From contig NZ_JAEHFP010000004.1 of assembly GCF_016446475.1 (NCBI RefSeq), forward strand, positions 37,732-101,731: a DNA stretch of 64,000 nt. Reading direction: 5' to 3'. A program made the position numbers and the translations under genes. Below, in pieces: positions 51,802 to 60,961 of the stretch; positions within the stretch are counted from its first letter, which is position 1, and every line of letters begins with the position of its first letter. The notes beneath the pieces were generated by a model. It was given only the letters and a program-made list of their open reading frames with translations. It did not search any database and was not told where the DNA came from. This DNA comes from Paracoccus binzhouensis. GTDB lineage: Bacteria > Pseudomonadota > Alphaproteobacteria > Rhodobacterales > Rhodobacteraceae.

Positions 51802-54800
51802 ATGTTTCATCTCACAATGCGGGTCGCCTGGCATGGTTCGCGCTGGAATGGGCGGGTGTGCCCGGCTCCTTCGTCCAACGCGTTCTGTGTGGCGCTCGAT
51901 CGTATCCGGGAAGAGAAGGACGACGTTGCGGAAGATGCCCTCGCTGGCAGGGCGTGGCATGAACTGACTCAGGGCGAGCTGCCGCCCTGCAAAGCTGAAT
52001 CCGGCGCATTCATGAACGAGACGGAGTGGACACGTCGGTTCAATCACCCCTATGCGACCATCAAGAAGGCGGCGGCGACACACGGACACTTGGAGCCAAC
52101 AGATGTGAAGGTGCCGCCCTTCGCAACATTCGCGGTCCCGTTCGGCTGGATGTTGCGGAGTGAGCAAGCCGCCATCGACGCAAAGCTGCCTAGCCCGTTG
52201 CCATCTGACGAGGAGTCGCCGTTCGCGAGCCCCTGGGTGTTTGGCCGCGCCCGACAGACGGCGATAGTTGACCATGTATTCAATCACCTTACCCCCGAGC
52301 GCTCGCTCGTCTTCTTTTATTGTAAGGAGGGCCAGCCACTCGGCGACGCAGTGCCACGTCTGGTTGTCGGTGTCGGTCGCATCCAATCTATCGCCCCGGT
52401 GAAGTACTACGACGCCCCTGCGGGCAAGAGCGCTTATCCGATGTGGGATCGTCTTCTCCGACACTCGATCCGGCCGGACGGCTTCGACGGGTTCCTGCTG
52501 CCATATCACGACTATCTCGAGCCAACCGGCGACACGGCCGAGGACGCCCGTCGAGCTGAGCTTCTTGCAGAGATCGCCGTCCCAGCCGATCCGGCCCACA
52601 TGCGGGTTTTTTCTTATGCCGCAGAGTTGGCTCCTGCGGATATTGCGCTTTCAACGCTGATCCGATGCCTAGAGTCAGTGCGGAAGATCCGCTCCCATGG
52701 GATCGTTGCGGGACCATGGGAGCGTCGTGAGGAATGGCTCAACACGCAGATTGGCCTAGCTTGGAAGGATCGGGGCGCGTTCCCAGGGCTCGGTTCGGCC
52801 CTGGAGGCGTTGGGCATGCGACTGGGCACGGCGCTCACACTCGAACTGCTCGCGTCGGGCGCGGTCGGGAGGGATGAGGACCCCTGGCCTCACATTGATG
52901 CTTTGCTGCGTGGCCAGACGAGGCCGCCGCAGCCCACCTATGACGCTGATCTCAAGGCGGTACGCGACACCTGGCTCAACTTGGCGGACGAGCGTCGAGC
53001 GCTCCTGAAGCTGCTCTCGCGTTTCGCGCTCACCCCGGCCCAAGCGAGCCGCTGGTTTGATCCCACCAAGCGCGCAGCGGCCTGCACGGCTCTCACTACC
53101 GACGCCGAAATCATCGAAAACCCCTATCGGATCAGCGAGGTCGACCTCGGCGACGCGAAAGAGTCGGCGGTCTCGGTTGGAACGATCGACCGCGGCCTCC
53201 TGCCGGACGCGACCATCGCCGCCTTACACCCGGTGCCCAGTCCATCACTTGTTCAGTCCGCAGCGGACCCGCGCCGCCTACGTGCTGCGCTTGTTAGTGT
53301 GCTGCGCCGCGCGTCGGAAAACGGTGACTCGTTACTCAGCGTGACCGAAGCTGTGGAAAAAGTGGCCGCGCTCCAGCTAGCCCATCCCTGTCTGATCGGG
53401 GTTGATTGGCCAGCCACTAACGCGGCGGCACTTACTGGTGTTGTCGAACTCATCGACCTGCCCGCGCCGCAGGGTCAGCACACCGGGATCTCCGCGCTGC
53501 AACTCACCGAACTGAAGTTGCGTGAGGAACGGCTTCGGAGCGTCCTGTCGAAACGGGCAGGCAAGGCGGCCCCTGAGGTCTCTTCCGATTGGAAGAAGCT
53601 TCTGGTGGAAGCGATCGAGGCGGCAGGGGGGGCGTATGATCCAAACAACGCCCGTCACGTCCTCGCCATCGACGAACAGGCTGCCGCACTCGCGCGTGTG
53701 ACCTCCCGGCGCCTGACTGCGCTTGTTGGGCGCGCCGGCACCGGCAAGACGTCGGTGATGGGAGCGCTCTTGCTGAACTCGGCGCTCGCTCGCGACGGCA
53801 TCCTGCTGCTTGCACCAACAGGCAAGGCGCGGGTCCGGCTAGGGAAGGCCGCCAATGCCGAGGCGATGACGGTTGCTCAGTTCTTGAATGAACTCGGAAG
53901 ATACGACGGCGTCCGTCAGCGTCCACGGTTCCAAGGTAGGGAGAAGTACCGCAAAGAGAAGACAGTCGTCATTGACGAATGTTCGATGCTCACAATGGAT
54001 GACCTTGCGGCGGTGCTCGAAGCGCTCGACCTCGCACATGTTCAACGACTGATCTTGGTCGGCGACCCGAACCAGCTGCCGCCCATCGGTGTCGGACGTC
54101 CATTTGCCGACCTCACGTCATATCTACAGACTACGGAGGCGCAGAGCGACGCCGGCCTGCCGCTCGATGAGGCGCTGGCAAGGCTGTCGGTCGAGGTCCG
54201 CGCTGTTGCAGGCGCAGAACAAGCGTCGGACACGCTCCGGCTCGCATCCTGGTTTACAAGGGAGACTCAACCCGTCGATGCCGATCGAGTGCTCAGCGAT
54301 TTGGAAACGGGGCGGCCCTTCAACGACCTCGACCTCTTTTTCTGGACAACGCCCGACGAGTTGCGGAGCCGTCTTAGCGAAGCATTTCAGAAGCATCTTG
54401 GACTTACGCAAGCGGGTGATGTTTCCGGTTTCAATGCCTCGCTCGGCATCGACGAGCGCGGCTGGGTCTCTTTCGACCTGCCCGGCGGCTCCGAACATTG
54501 GCAGATCCTCTCACCGGTCCGCATGCATCCACATGGGGTGCGCGACCTCAACCGCTGGACCCAACGTCGCTATCGTGCGCGCGAGCTGAAGGCGGCGACT
54601 GACCCATGGGTGGTAAGCCTCGGTGATGAGAACATCGTCATTCGTGACAAGGTTATCCAGGCTTCGAACCAATGGCGTAATGCCTTTGACGGGCAGCAGT
54701 CGGGTGACCATTATGTCGCCAATGGGGAGGTCGGGCTCGTCGGCAGCGGAAAGTCCCCTTGGCTGAACGTGATCTTTGCAGGCCGTCCCAACCTTCGGTT

Positions 54801-55491
54801 TGGCTACAGCGGCCGCGACTTTCCGGGCGGATCAGGGCCGCTGGAGCTCGCCTACGCAATCACTGTACACAAATCGCAGGGCAGCGAGTTCCAGAAGGTG
54901 TTCGTCGTGCTGCCCAAGAACTGCCGGCCGCTTTCGCGCGAGTTGCTCTACACGGCACTCACCCGTTCGCGCCGCCAGCTCGTCTTGCTCATCGAGGGCG
55001 ATAATCCTTCGGTCCTCTTCGACTACACTCGTCCTGAGAGGTCGGAGACCGCGCGACGAAACACAAACTTGTTCCAGGGCGTCCTCCGACGAGTCGAGTC
55101 CGAGGTTCCATATGCCGAGAACCTGATACATCGAACCGAGAAGGGTCACTTGGTTCGGAGCAAATCGGAGCTTGTGATCGCCAATATGCTGTTTCAATCC
55201 GGCGTCGAGTACGAATACGAGCGCGTGCTCGACGGAGAGGTCGAGCCTGGCCGTCTTCGCCCGGATTTCTCATTCGTCACGGCTGACGGCGATCTGATCC
55301 TTTGGGAGCACCTCGGCATGATGGCTCGCGAGGACTACCGAAAGGGTTGGCAATGGAAGAAGGCGTGGTACGAAGCCAACGGCTTCAGCTTGGGTCGAAC
55401 GCTCTTCACGTCGCAAGACGATGATCGCGGCGGGTTGGATTCCGCAAGCATTCGGTCAAACGTCAACGCGATCAAAACATGGCTGGATTGA
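51802..55491 (+). CDS. RecD-like superfamily 1 helicase fused to a C-terminal nuclease-like domain
   Basis: A 1229-residue protein. Residues 1-600 have no domain I recognise. The motor follows: Walker A LVGRAGTGKTS (643-650), VVIDECSMLTMDDLAAVLEA, LVGDPNQLPPIG, ELAYAITVHKSQGSEFQKVF and LLYTALTRSRRQLVLL. The C-terminal part (about 1115-1225) reads RSKSELVIANMLFQSGVEYE, RLRPDFSFVTADGDLILWEH and GWQWKKAWYEANG, a restriction-endonuclease-like E..D..ExK pattern. ATG at 51802 follows GAGGGGGAG. Helicase-nuclease fusions of this kind process or degrade DNA ends; together with the divergent CoiA-like gene it looks like a defence module. Confidence 0.8.
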   Translation: MFHLTMRVAWHGSRWNGRVCPAPSSNAFCVALDRIREEKDDVAEDALAGRAWHELTQGELPPCKAESGAFMNETEWTRRFNHPYATIKKAAATHGHLEPTDVKVPPFATFAVPFGWMLRSEQAAIDAKLPSPLPSDEESPFASPWVFGRARQTAIVDHVFNHLTPERSLVFFYCKEGQPLGDAVPRLVVGVGRIQSIAPVKYYDAPAGKSAYPMWDRLLRHSIRPDGFDGFLLPYHDYLEPTGDTAEDARRAELLAEIAVPADPAHMRVFSYAAELAPADIALSTLIRCLESVRKIRSHGIVAGPWERREEWLNTQIGLAWKDRGAFPGLGSALEALGMRLGTALTLELLASGAVGRDEDPWPHIDALLRGQTRPPQPTYDADLKAVRDTWLNLADERRALLKLLSRFALTPAQASRWFDPTKRAAACTALTTDAEIIENPYRISEVDLGDAKESAVSVGTIDRGLLPDATIAALHPVPSPSLVQSAADPRRLRAALVSVLRRASENGDSLLSVTEAVEKVAALQLAHPCLIGVDWPATNAAALTGVVELIDLPAPQGQHTGISALQLTELKLREERLRSVLSKRAGKAAPEVSSDWKKLLVEAIEAAGGAYDPNNARHVLAIDEQAAALARVTSRRLTALVGRAGTGKTSVMGALLLNSALARDGILLLAPTGKARVRLGKAANAEAMTVAQFLNELGRYDGVRQRPRFQGREKYRKEKTVVIDECSMLTMDDLAAVLEALDLAHVQRLILVGDPNQLPPIGVGRPFADLTSYLQTTEAQSDAGLPLDEALARLSVEVRAVAGAEQASDTLRLASWFTRETQPVDADRVLSDLETGRPFNDLDLFFWTTPDELRSRLSEAFQKHLGLTQAGDVSGFNASLGIDERGWVSFDLPGGSEHWQILSPVRMHPHGVRDLNRWTQRRYRARELKAATDPWVVSLGDENIVIRDKVIQASNQWRNAFDGQQSGDHYVANGEVGLVGSGKSPWLNVIFAGRPNLRFGYSGRDFPGGSGPLELAYAITVHKSQGSEFQKVFVVLPKNCRPLSRELLYTALTRSRRQLVLLIEGDNPSVLFDYTRPERSETARRNTNLFQGVLRRVESEVPYAENLIHRTEKGHLVRSKSELVIANMLFQSGVEYEYERVLDGEVEPGRLRPDFSFVTADGDLILWEHLGMMAREDYRKGWQWKKAWYEANGFSLGRTLFTSQDDDRGGLDSASIRSNVNAIKTWLD

Positions 55492-55617
55492 CCTGCGGCC
55501 GAAGCTGAAGCACGCTGTTCTTGCTGTAAGCCTAGGGGCTGCAGGTATACTCCGGTCAGCACCGCCCCCTGTCCAAGGGAGCGGCGCGATCATCTCCTCG
55601 CGGATTCCTGCCGGCAC

Positions 55618-56016
55618 CTACTGCCTCTCAGACCCCCTTCTTCCGAAACCCGTGCCCCCTTCTCTCTGCGCCCTCTCATACAGCGCCCGCTCCGCCGCGC
55701 TGATGCTGCCCTCGGCCCGCGCCACCTCTGCCCAGACCGAGATCGGATAGCGCCCCTCGAAGTGCAGGTCCCGCTCGATGCCCATGCCGAAGGGCAGCCT
55801 CATCGCCGCCATCTCGCTCAGCGACCAGGAACCGAGCTCCGGGTAGCCGAGATCGGCGAGGCCGAAGAGGATGTCGCCGTCCTCATCGAGCTCGGTGGCC
55901 AGCCAGGTGCCTTGGCCGAACGGATTGAAGAACTTCACGACGGGGATGTGATCGGCGTCCGGTATCCGACCATTGGCAAGAAGACGGGCGCGCTGGCTTT
56001 GGGTCAGGAGGATCAT
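55618..56016 (-). CDS. DUF2958 family protein
   Basis: A 132-residue DUF2958 protein: MILLTQSQRARLLANGRIPD, VVKFFNPFGQGTWLATELDE, DGDILFGLADLGYPELGSWS and RLPFGMGIERDLHFEGRYPI. DUF2958 genes regularly follow ardC on alphaproteobacterial elements; the function is unknown. Its start overlaps the ardC stop by four bases (ATGA), so it is co-translated with ardC. Confidence 0.9.
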   Translation of the reverse strand: MILLTQSQRARLLANGRIPDADHIPVVKFFNPFGQGTWLATELDEDGDILFGLADLGYPELGSWSLSEMAAMRLPFGMGIERDLHFEGRYPISVWAEVARAEGSISAAERALYERAQREGGTGFGRRGSERQ

Positions 56017-56966
56017 GCCGCAGCCCTCCCCTGTTCGGTCGCCCCGGCCGCCACAGGCTCCGGCAGATGGGCCAGCAGCCAGTCCGCGGCCTTGCTCGCC
56101 TGCGAGGCGGCACGCACGATGGCGCGGTTGTCCTCGCGCAGCACCTCGAGCCAGGAGCCGATGTAATCGGCATGGCGCACGGTGGGCACGATCCCCAGCG
56201 AGGCGCAGCAGAAGGCCGCGTTCATCTCGGCCACCAGTTCCTCGAAGGCATAGGCCTTGGTCCCGAAACTCCCCGAGAAGTCCCGGCCCAGCCGCGAGGC
56301 ATGGCCCGTGGCATGGCCGAGCTCATGCAGAGCCGTCCGATGCCAGTTGATCGGCTCGAAATAGGCCTGCGGAGGGGGAACCTGGACATAATCCAGCGCC
56401 GGAACATAGAAGGCCCGATCGCCCCCGATCCGGAAGTCGATGCCGGTGGCGCGGATCAACGCCTCGACCTGCGGCTCGATCATTCCCGGGGGCGGCGGGG
56501 GTGCTGCGACTGTGATCTCCTCCGGCAGGCCCTCGCATTGGGCGGCGTTGAAGACGGTGAAGCGCTTGAGAAAGGGGATCTGACCGGGCGTATCGCCGGT
56601 TTCCCGGGCGCGGCGCTTTTCGTCCTCGGGGGTGAAGCGGTCGGCATAGACGACAGTGGTGCCGCGCTCGCCCTTGCGGACATTGCCGCCGAGCGCCAAC
56701 GCTTGGCGGAAGGTCAGCCAGGCTTGCGTCGGATAGCCCTGCTGGACCACGGCGCCCCAGAGGATCAGGATATTGATCCCGGAATACGGACGCTGGGTGG
56801 CCGCGTTGCGCGGCAGGGCGAGCGGGGCCTTGGCCGAGGCCGTACCCCAGGGCTGGACCCAGGGCAGCCGCCCCGCCTCGAGTTCTGCGATGATCCGGGT
56901 GGTGATGTCGTCATAGATGCTGCTTCGGGCGCCGCCGTCGCGGGGCGCGCGGTCCTGTCTGGCCAT
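56013..56966 (-). CDS. ardC: ArdC-type antirestriction protein (single-strand binding plus metallopeptidase)
   Basis: A 317-residue ArdC-like protein. The N-terminal single-strand DNA-binding domain covers SIYDDITTRIIAELEAGRLP and NAATQRPYSGINILILWGAV. The C-terminal zincin domain has HRTALHELGHATGHASRLGR with the HExxH-like metal site and FEELVAEMNAAFCCASLG. ArdC of IncW plasmids protects incoming single-stranded DNA from restriction. ATG at 56966 (MARQDRAPRDGG) is the family start. A structured leader lies just before it. Confidence 0.92.
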   Translation of the reverse strand: MARQDRAPRDGGARSSIYDDITTRIIAELEAGRLPWVQPWGTASAKAPLALPRNAATQRPYSGINILILWGAVVQQGYPTQAWLTFRQALALGGNVRKGERGTTVVYADRFTPEDEKRRARETGDTPGQIPFLKRFTVFNAAQCEGLPEEITVAAPPPPPGMIEPQVEALIRATGIDFRIGGDRAFYVPALDYVQVPPPQAYFEPINWHRTALHELGHATGHASRLGRDFSGSFGTKAYAFEELVAEMNAAFCCASLGIVPTVRHADYIGSWLEVLREDNRAIVRAASQASKAADWLLAHLPEPVAAGATEQGRAAA

Positions 56967-56981
56967 CAGGGTGATCTCCAC

Positions 56982-57064
56982 GACGGGCGCCGGGGGCCTC
57001 TCCCCCGACCCTCAACCCGTCACGGAAATCCCGTCTGCACTCTCCCTCTGAGGGGGCGTTGCGG
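56982..57064 (-). promoter_or_regulatory. Structured 5' leader, copy 3 (upstream of ardC)
   Basis: GACGGG (56982-56987) pairs with CCCGTC (57016-57021). Inside, CGGGGG (56991-56996) pairs perfectly with CCCCCG (57002-57007) around five bases. CTCTCCCTCT and GTTGCGG (57058-57064) follow. This is the clearest of the three copies. The remaining 320 bases up to the AAA gene hold no recognisable gene. Confidence 0.65.
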
Positions 57065-57384
57065 GGCGCTCCCCGCTCGAAGGGGGTGTGTCGGCAACGC
57101 CAGTGCCGACCAGGGGGAAGGCCTTCCCCAGCATCCGGACCTGAATGATCTGACCTCACAATGCCGTGCTATAGACAAACCGCACCGATTGGCGGCCCGG
57201 CGGATGTCAACGGGGATTCCTTGTTTGATCAAGAGATGCTAGGCTCAGTGGGCTTCCGACCCGGTGGAGTCTGATTTCGGCTGCTTCTGACGACCGACCC
57301 ATTTCGGGAGCCAAGCAATTGTCTCCCTTGATCAATTGACCGATCAGGGGGCGAGAACAACCCAACGGGTGCGTAAGGTCACAC

Positions 57385-58416
57385 ATGGCGCGGAGCGATC
57401 TTCTGGTGTCTTTGATTCGCGCGGGTGCGACCGGCGACAAAGAGATGCTGCGCTCCACCACCGAGGCGATGGTCGCCGAAGAACGTGCAAAGAAGCATTT
57501 CATCGTGGCCGACCGCATGCAACGCGCTTTATCGGCTGTTCCGATCACACCGCCTTCGCTGACAGCAAGCTCCCCTCACCTGGCCGGACCCAACGGTCGT
57601 GAGGCAATCCTGGAGATCACGCCGCAGCTTCAGCTGGAGGACCTGCTCCTCCCCCTGCCAGCGCGGGAGAGCGGAAGACAGCTGCTTGAGGAGCATCGCC
57701 GGGCGGACGTCCTGCGCGCACATGGCTATGAACCTCGGCACCGCGTCTTGCTTTCAGGGCCTCCTGGCAACGGCAAGACCTCGTTCGCCGAGGCCATGGC
57801 AGAGGGACTAGGCCTGCCCTTCTTTGTCGTCAGGTATGACGCCCTGATCGGCAGCTATCTTGGTGAGACGAACGCCAGGCTCCGGAAACTCTTCGACTAT
57901 GTTCGAACGACCCCGAGCGTATTGTTTTTCGACGAGTTCGACGCCATCGGCAAGGAACGCGGCGATACACATGAAACGGGAGAGATCAAACGGGTTGTCT
58001 CCTTCCTGCTCATGCAGCTCGACCAGCTTCCCAGCTATGTCATTGTGGTCGCAGCGACCAACCATGGAGAACTGCTCGACCGCGCGGTCTGGCGTCGTTT
58101 CCAGATGCGCCTGTCCTTTCCGGCGCCGAAGAAGACTGATGTCACGGTATTTCTCGACCGGATCATTTCGGGCTGGCCGGACGCCCCCAAATTGCCGCTC
58201 AGCCGCCTCGCTGGTAGACTTGGCGATGTCAGCTATGCAGAGGCGCTGGATTTTTGTCAGAATGTCAGGCGGCGACAAATTCTTGGTTTAGGGGAGGTTT
58301 CGGTTGATGAGGCATTGCGCGCGGAACTGGATCTTTGGACTTCGCGCGTTACGCCAGAGTTCATAAATGCCGAGCGATCCGACAAAACCCCTCCTGAGAC
58401 TGACGCCGAGCGCTGA
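57385..58416 (+). CDS. ietA: AAA+ ATPase of an IetAS-like defence pair
   Basis: A 343-residue AAA+ ATPase: helical N-terminus (SDLLVSLIRAGATGDKEMLR, EAMVAEERAKKHFIVADRMQ), Walker A GPPGNGKTS (125-133), sensor-like YDALIGSYLGETNARLRKLF, Walker B VLFFDEFDAIGKER, and VAATNHGELLDRAVWRRFQM with arginine finger candidates. Its 3' end overlaps a subtilase gene by 50 bases. An AAA ATPase plus subtilase pair is the composition of IetAS, reported as an anti-phage system in E. coli. The symbol is assigned on composition and layout, not on a search. Confidence 0.75.
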   Translation: MARSDLLVSLIRAGATGDKEMLRSTTEAMVAEERAKKHFIVADRMQRALSAVPITPPSLTASSPHLAGPNGREAILEITPQLQLEDLLLPLPARESGRQLLEEHRRADVLRAHGYEPRHRVLLSGPPGNGKTSFAEAMAEGLGLPFFVVRYDALIGSYLGETNARLRKLFDYVRTTPSVLFFDEFDAIGKERGDTHETGEIKRVVSFLLMQLDQLPSYVIVVAATNHGELLDRAVWRRFQMRLSFPAPKKTDVTVFLDRIISGWPDAPKLPLSRLAGRLGDVSYAEALDFCQNVRRRQILGLGEVSVDEALRAELDLWTSRVTPEFINAERSDKTPPETDAER

Positions 58417-60880
58417 TCAGCCCCGCCCAAAGGGCAAGCCGAAATACCCTCCCCCGCCAGCCGCTTTTCCGCGCGACCGTCAGACAGGCACCTTCGGTCC
58501 GAAATTCACGCGTCTCGCCGAAATTCTTGCACGCGGCGATGGGGCGCTTGAACTGCGCGCCGACCCTGCAGGGCTCGCTCCGGAACGGCTTTTGGTCTTC
58601 GAAGTTCGCGGCTCAATAAGCAGGTTTGCCGAGGCCATCCGCCAGGTTGCCGGGCTTGAACTGGTGGATGAAGAAGAGCTCGAGAGCGACGAGGAAGACA
58701 AGCAGCCTGTCGCCTATCTGCTCGTTCCCGACATGGTTGCCCTCCGCAGCCTTGAGTCGCTGTGGCGGCGTTGGCAGGCCGGACAGCTGGTCAGAGGAGA
58801 AACACCCTGGGCCACGGTCTTCGAACATCTCAGGGACCTGCGCGCATGGGGGCCAGACGACCGCGTTCAGTCGGCAGACAGGACCTTTCTGTCTTCTATT
58901 CTCGAGGGCCATCACGACAACGACCTGATCCGACTGGAGATCGAACTCGTCTTCAGGGCCAATGAGGCCTCCGCTCGGCAGAGTGAAGAGGAGACGACAC
59001 GGGCGCTGATCGCGCGCGGGGGCCAGGTTCTGTCACGCTGCCGATTGCCCGAGATCTCCTACCATGCCCTGCTTGCGGATATCCCCGCCTGGGCTGTGCG
59101 CGAAATCATCGCGCGTCGGATCGAAGGGATTGCCGGCCTCGACAGCGTGATGCACATCCGTCCGCAATCGGAGGCCACGGCTATCGAAATCGGCGATCCT
59201 GAAGACACGCCTCAGGCCGCGGACCAGATCGCGGAACTCGGTGAGCCGATCCTCGCCATTCTCGATGGTGTCCCGGTCAGCGCTCATAGGCGGCTGGGCC
59301 CCCATATCGACCTCGACGACCCCTTCAATCTTGAGCCGGATGCGCTCGTCGTGACGCGGGCGCATGGAACGGCTATGGCGTCCCTTGTCATTCATGGAGA
59401 CCTCAACCGCGGCGAAGCACCCCTGCCGCGCAAAATCCATATGATCCCGGTCCTAGGGAACAATGACGCCTTCCCGCCCGACCGGCTCATTGTCGACATG
59501 ATCTACCTGGCGGTGACCCGACTGCGCGCACAACGCCCCGGGATCGTGATCGTCAATCTCTCTCTCGGCAATCGCTATAGGCCGTTCCAGAACCACCTTT
59601 CGCCTTGGGCCCGCCTTATCGACCGCTTGGCCTATCGCTTCGGCTTGCTCTTTGTGGTGAGTGCCGGAAATCAGGTGTTCCCGTTCGGCATGCCGGGCTA
59701 TGCCACCAGCCGGGACTATGAGGCTGCAGATGCCGCAAGCCGCGCGAGATCGATGGTTGAAACACTGCACGGCGTCATGGCCGATCGCCGCCTGCTTTCG
59801 CCGGCGGAGACCATAAACGGCATAACCGTTGGCGCAGCGAACATCGATGCCGTCGGGCCTGCGGATCGCGCACTGGCGCGAGCCTTGATCGACCCCTTCC
59901 CGGCTCACGTCGCGGCGAACCCCTCGAGCAGTCTGGGTCCAGGCTTCGCCAGATCGGTAAAGCCGGACATCCTGATGCCCGGCGCCCGGGAACACATGGC
60001 CTGTGTCGGCAATCACCGGCACATAGACGTGCGTCCGGCCATGGCTTCGCGCGGCGCCGGTCTCAAGGTCGCAGCCCCACCGCGGGCAGGTCGTGAAAAT
60101 CTTGACGGCTATTCTAATGGGACCAGCGCAGCAGCAGCACTGGCATCGCGGACCTGTCACCGCATTCACGACGCCCTTGAAGCGGCCTACGGCGAGTCGT
60201 TTCTGCAGATCCCGGCCGTGCAACGTGCAGTGCTGCTGAAGGCCCTTCTGGTCCATCCTGCTCAATGGCCACAGGAGATCGCCGAGGTCATCAAGTCCAC
60301 GCTCGGTCCTACCGGTCGCGGCCAGGCGTCGAAACAGAAGGACAATATTCGGCGCTTCCTCGGCTACGGCTATGTGGATGCGGATGACGCGCTGGCCTGC
60401 GCCGCGGACCGGGCCACGTTCTTTGCCACGGGAGTCCTCGGGCCCGATCGCCTCGCAACAATCGATGTGCCGGTTCCGGTGGCAATCGGCGGCAAGGCAA
60501 GACCGCACAGCTTGTCGGCGACCGTGGCGTGGTTTTCCCCGGTCCTGCCCGGTCGCAAGACGTATCGAAGTTCTCGGCTGAAGATCGTCACACCGGCAGA
60601 ACTCAACGCGCTTGCCGTTTCGCCGGAGCACTGGCACCCGGACGAAAATCAGAGCAATCGCGGGACGGTCAGCTCGCGACGCTGGAGCGGAGCGAATGCA
60701 CCGGTTGTCACGCCGAACATGACAGTACCATTGGTCATACAACGCGATCCCGATCAGGGCACGGCGGTTGACGAAGCTATCCCTTTTGGCGTGGCGGTGA
60801 CGATCTGCATGCCAGGTGAGATAGGCATCTACGACGAAGTGCGAGCCCGCGTGGTGCCGCCGGTTCTGGCGCGCCCGTAA
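58367..60880 (+). CDS. ietS: Subtilisin-like serine protease of an IetAS-like defence pair
   Basis: An 837-residue S8 protease. The catalytic triad is seen as aspartate in LAILDGVPVSAHRR (about residue 300), histidine in TRAHGTAMASLVIHGD (about 333) and serine in YSNGTSAAAALASRTCHRI (587), with the oxyanion region FVVSAGNQVFPFG between. The N-terminal 250 residues and C-terminal 200 have no clear family. No signal peptide, so it acts in the cytoplasm, presumably triggered by the ATPase partner. ATG at 58367 gives the long overlap; a somewhat later start is possible. Confidence 0.78.
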   Translation: MPSDPTKPLLRLTPSADQPRPKGKPKYPPPPAAFPRDRQTGTFGPKFTRLAEILARGDGALELRADPAGLAPERLLVFEVRGSISRFAEAIRQVAGLELVDEEELESDEEDKQPVAYLLVPDMVALRSLESLWRRWQAGQLVRGETPWATVFEHLRDLRAWGPDDRVQSADRTFLSSILEGHHDNDLIRLEIELVFRANEASARQSEEETTRALIARGGQVLSRCRLPEISYHALLADIPAWAVREIIARRIEGIAGLDSVMHIRPQSEATAIEIGDPEDTPQAADQIAELGEPILAILDGVPVSAHRRLGPHIDLDDPFNLEPDALVVTRAHGTAMASLVIHGDLNRGEAPLPRKIHMIPVLGNNDAFPPDRLIVDMIYLAVTRLRAQRPGIVIVNLSLGNRYRPFQNHLSPWARLIDRLAYRFGLLFVVSAGNQVFPFGMPGYATSRDYEAADAASRARSMVETLHGVMADRRLLSPAETINGITVGAANIDAVGPADRALARALIDPFPAHVAANPSSSLGPGFARSVKPDILMPGAREHMACVGNHRHIDVRPAMASRGAGLKVAAPPRAGRENLDGYSNGTSAAAALASRTCHRIHDALEAAYGESFLQIPAVQRAVLLKALLVHPAQWPQEIAEVIKSTLGPTGRGQASKQKDNIRRFLGYGYVDADDALACAADRATFFATGVLGPDRLATIDVPVPVAIGGKARPHSLSATVAWFSPVLPGRKTYRSSRLKIVTPAELNALAVSPEHWHPDENQSNRGTVSSRRWSGANAPVVTPNMTVPLVIQRDPDQGTAVDEAIPFGVAVTICMPGEIGIYDEVRARVVPPVLARP

Positions 60881-60961
60881 CGCGAGTTGGTTTCCTAGCC
60901 GCCAATCAGCTTGATGCGGAGCGAGGTCAGCAATTCAGCAGATGGTTCTTTCCGGTGATCT

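Noticed and set aside
59453..60742. A 429-codon minus-strand frame inside the subtilase gene
   Set aside because: The opposite strand contains the subtilase histidine and serine motifs in their proper order; this is its shadow.
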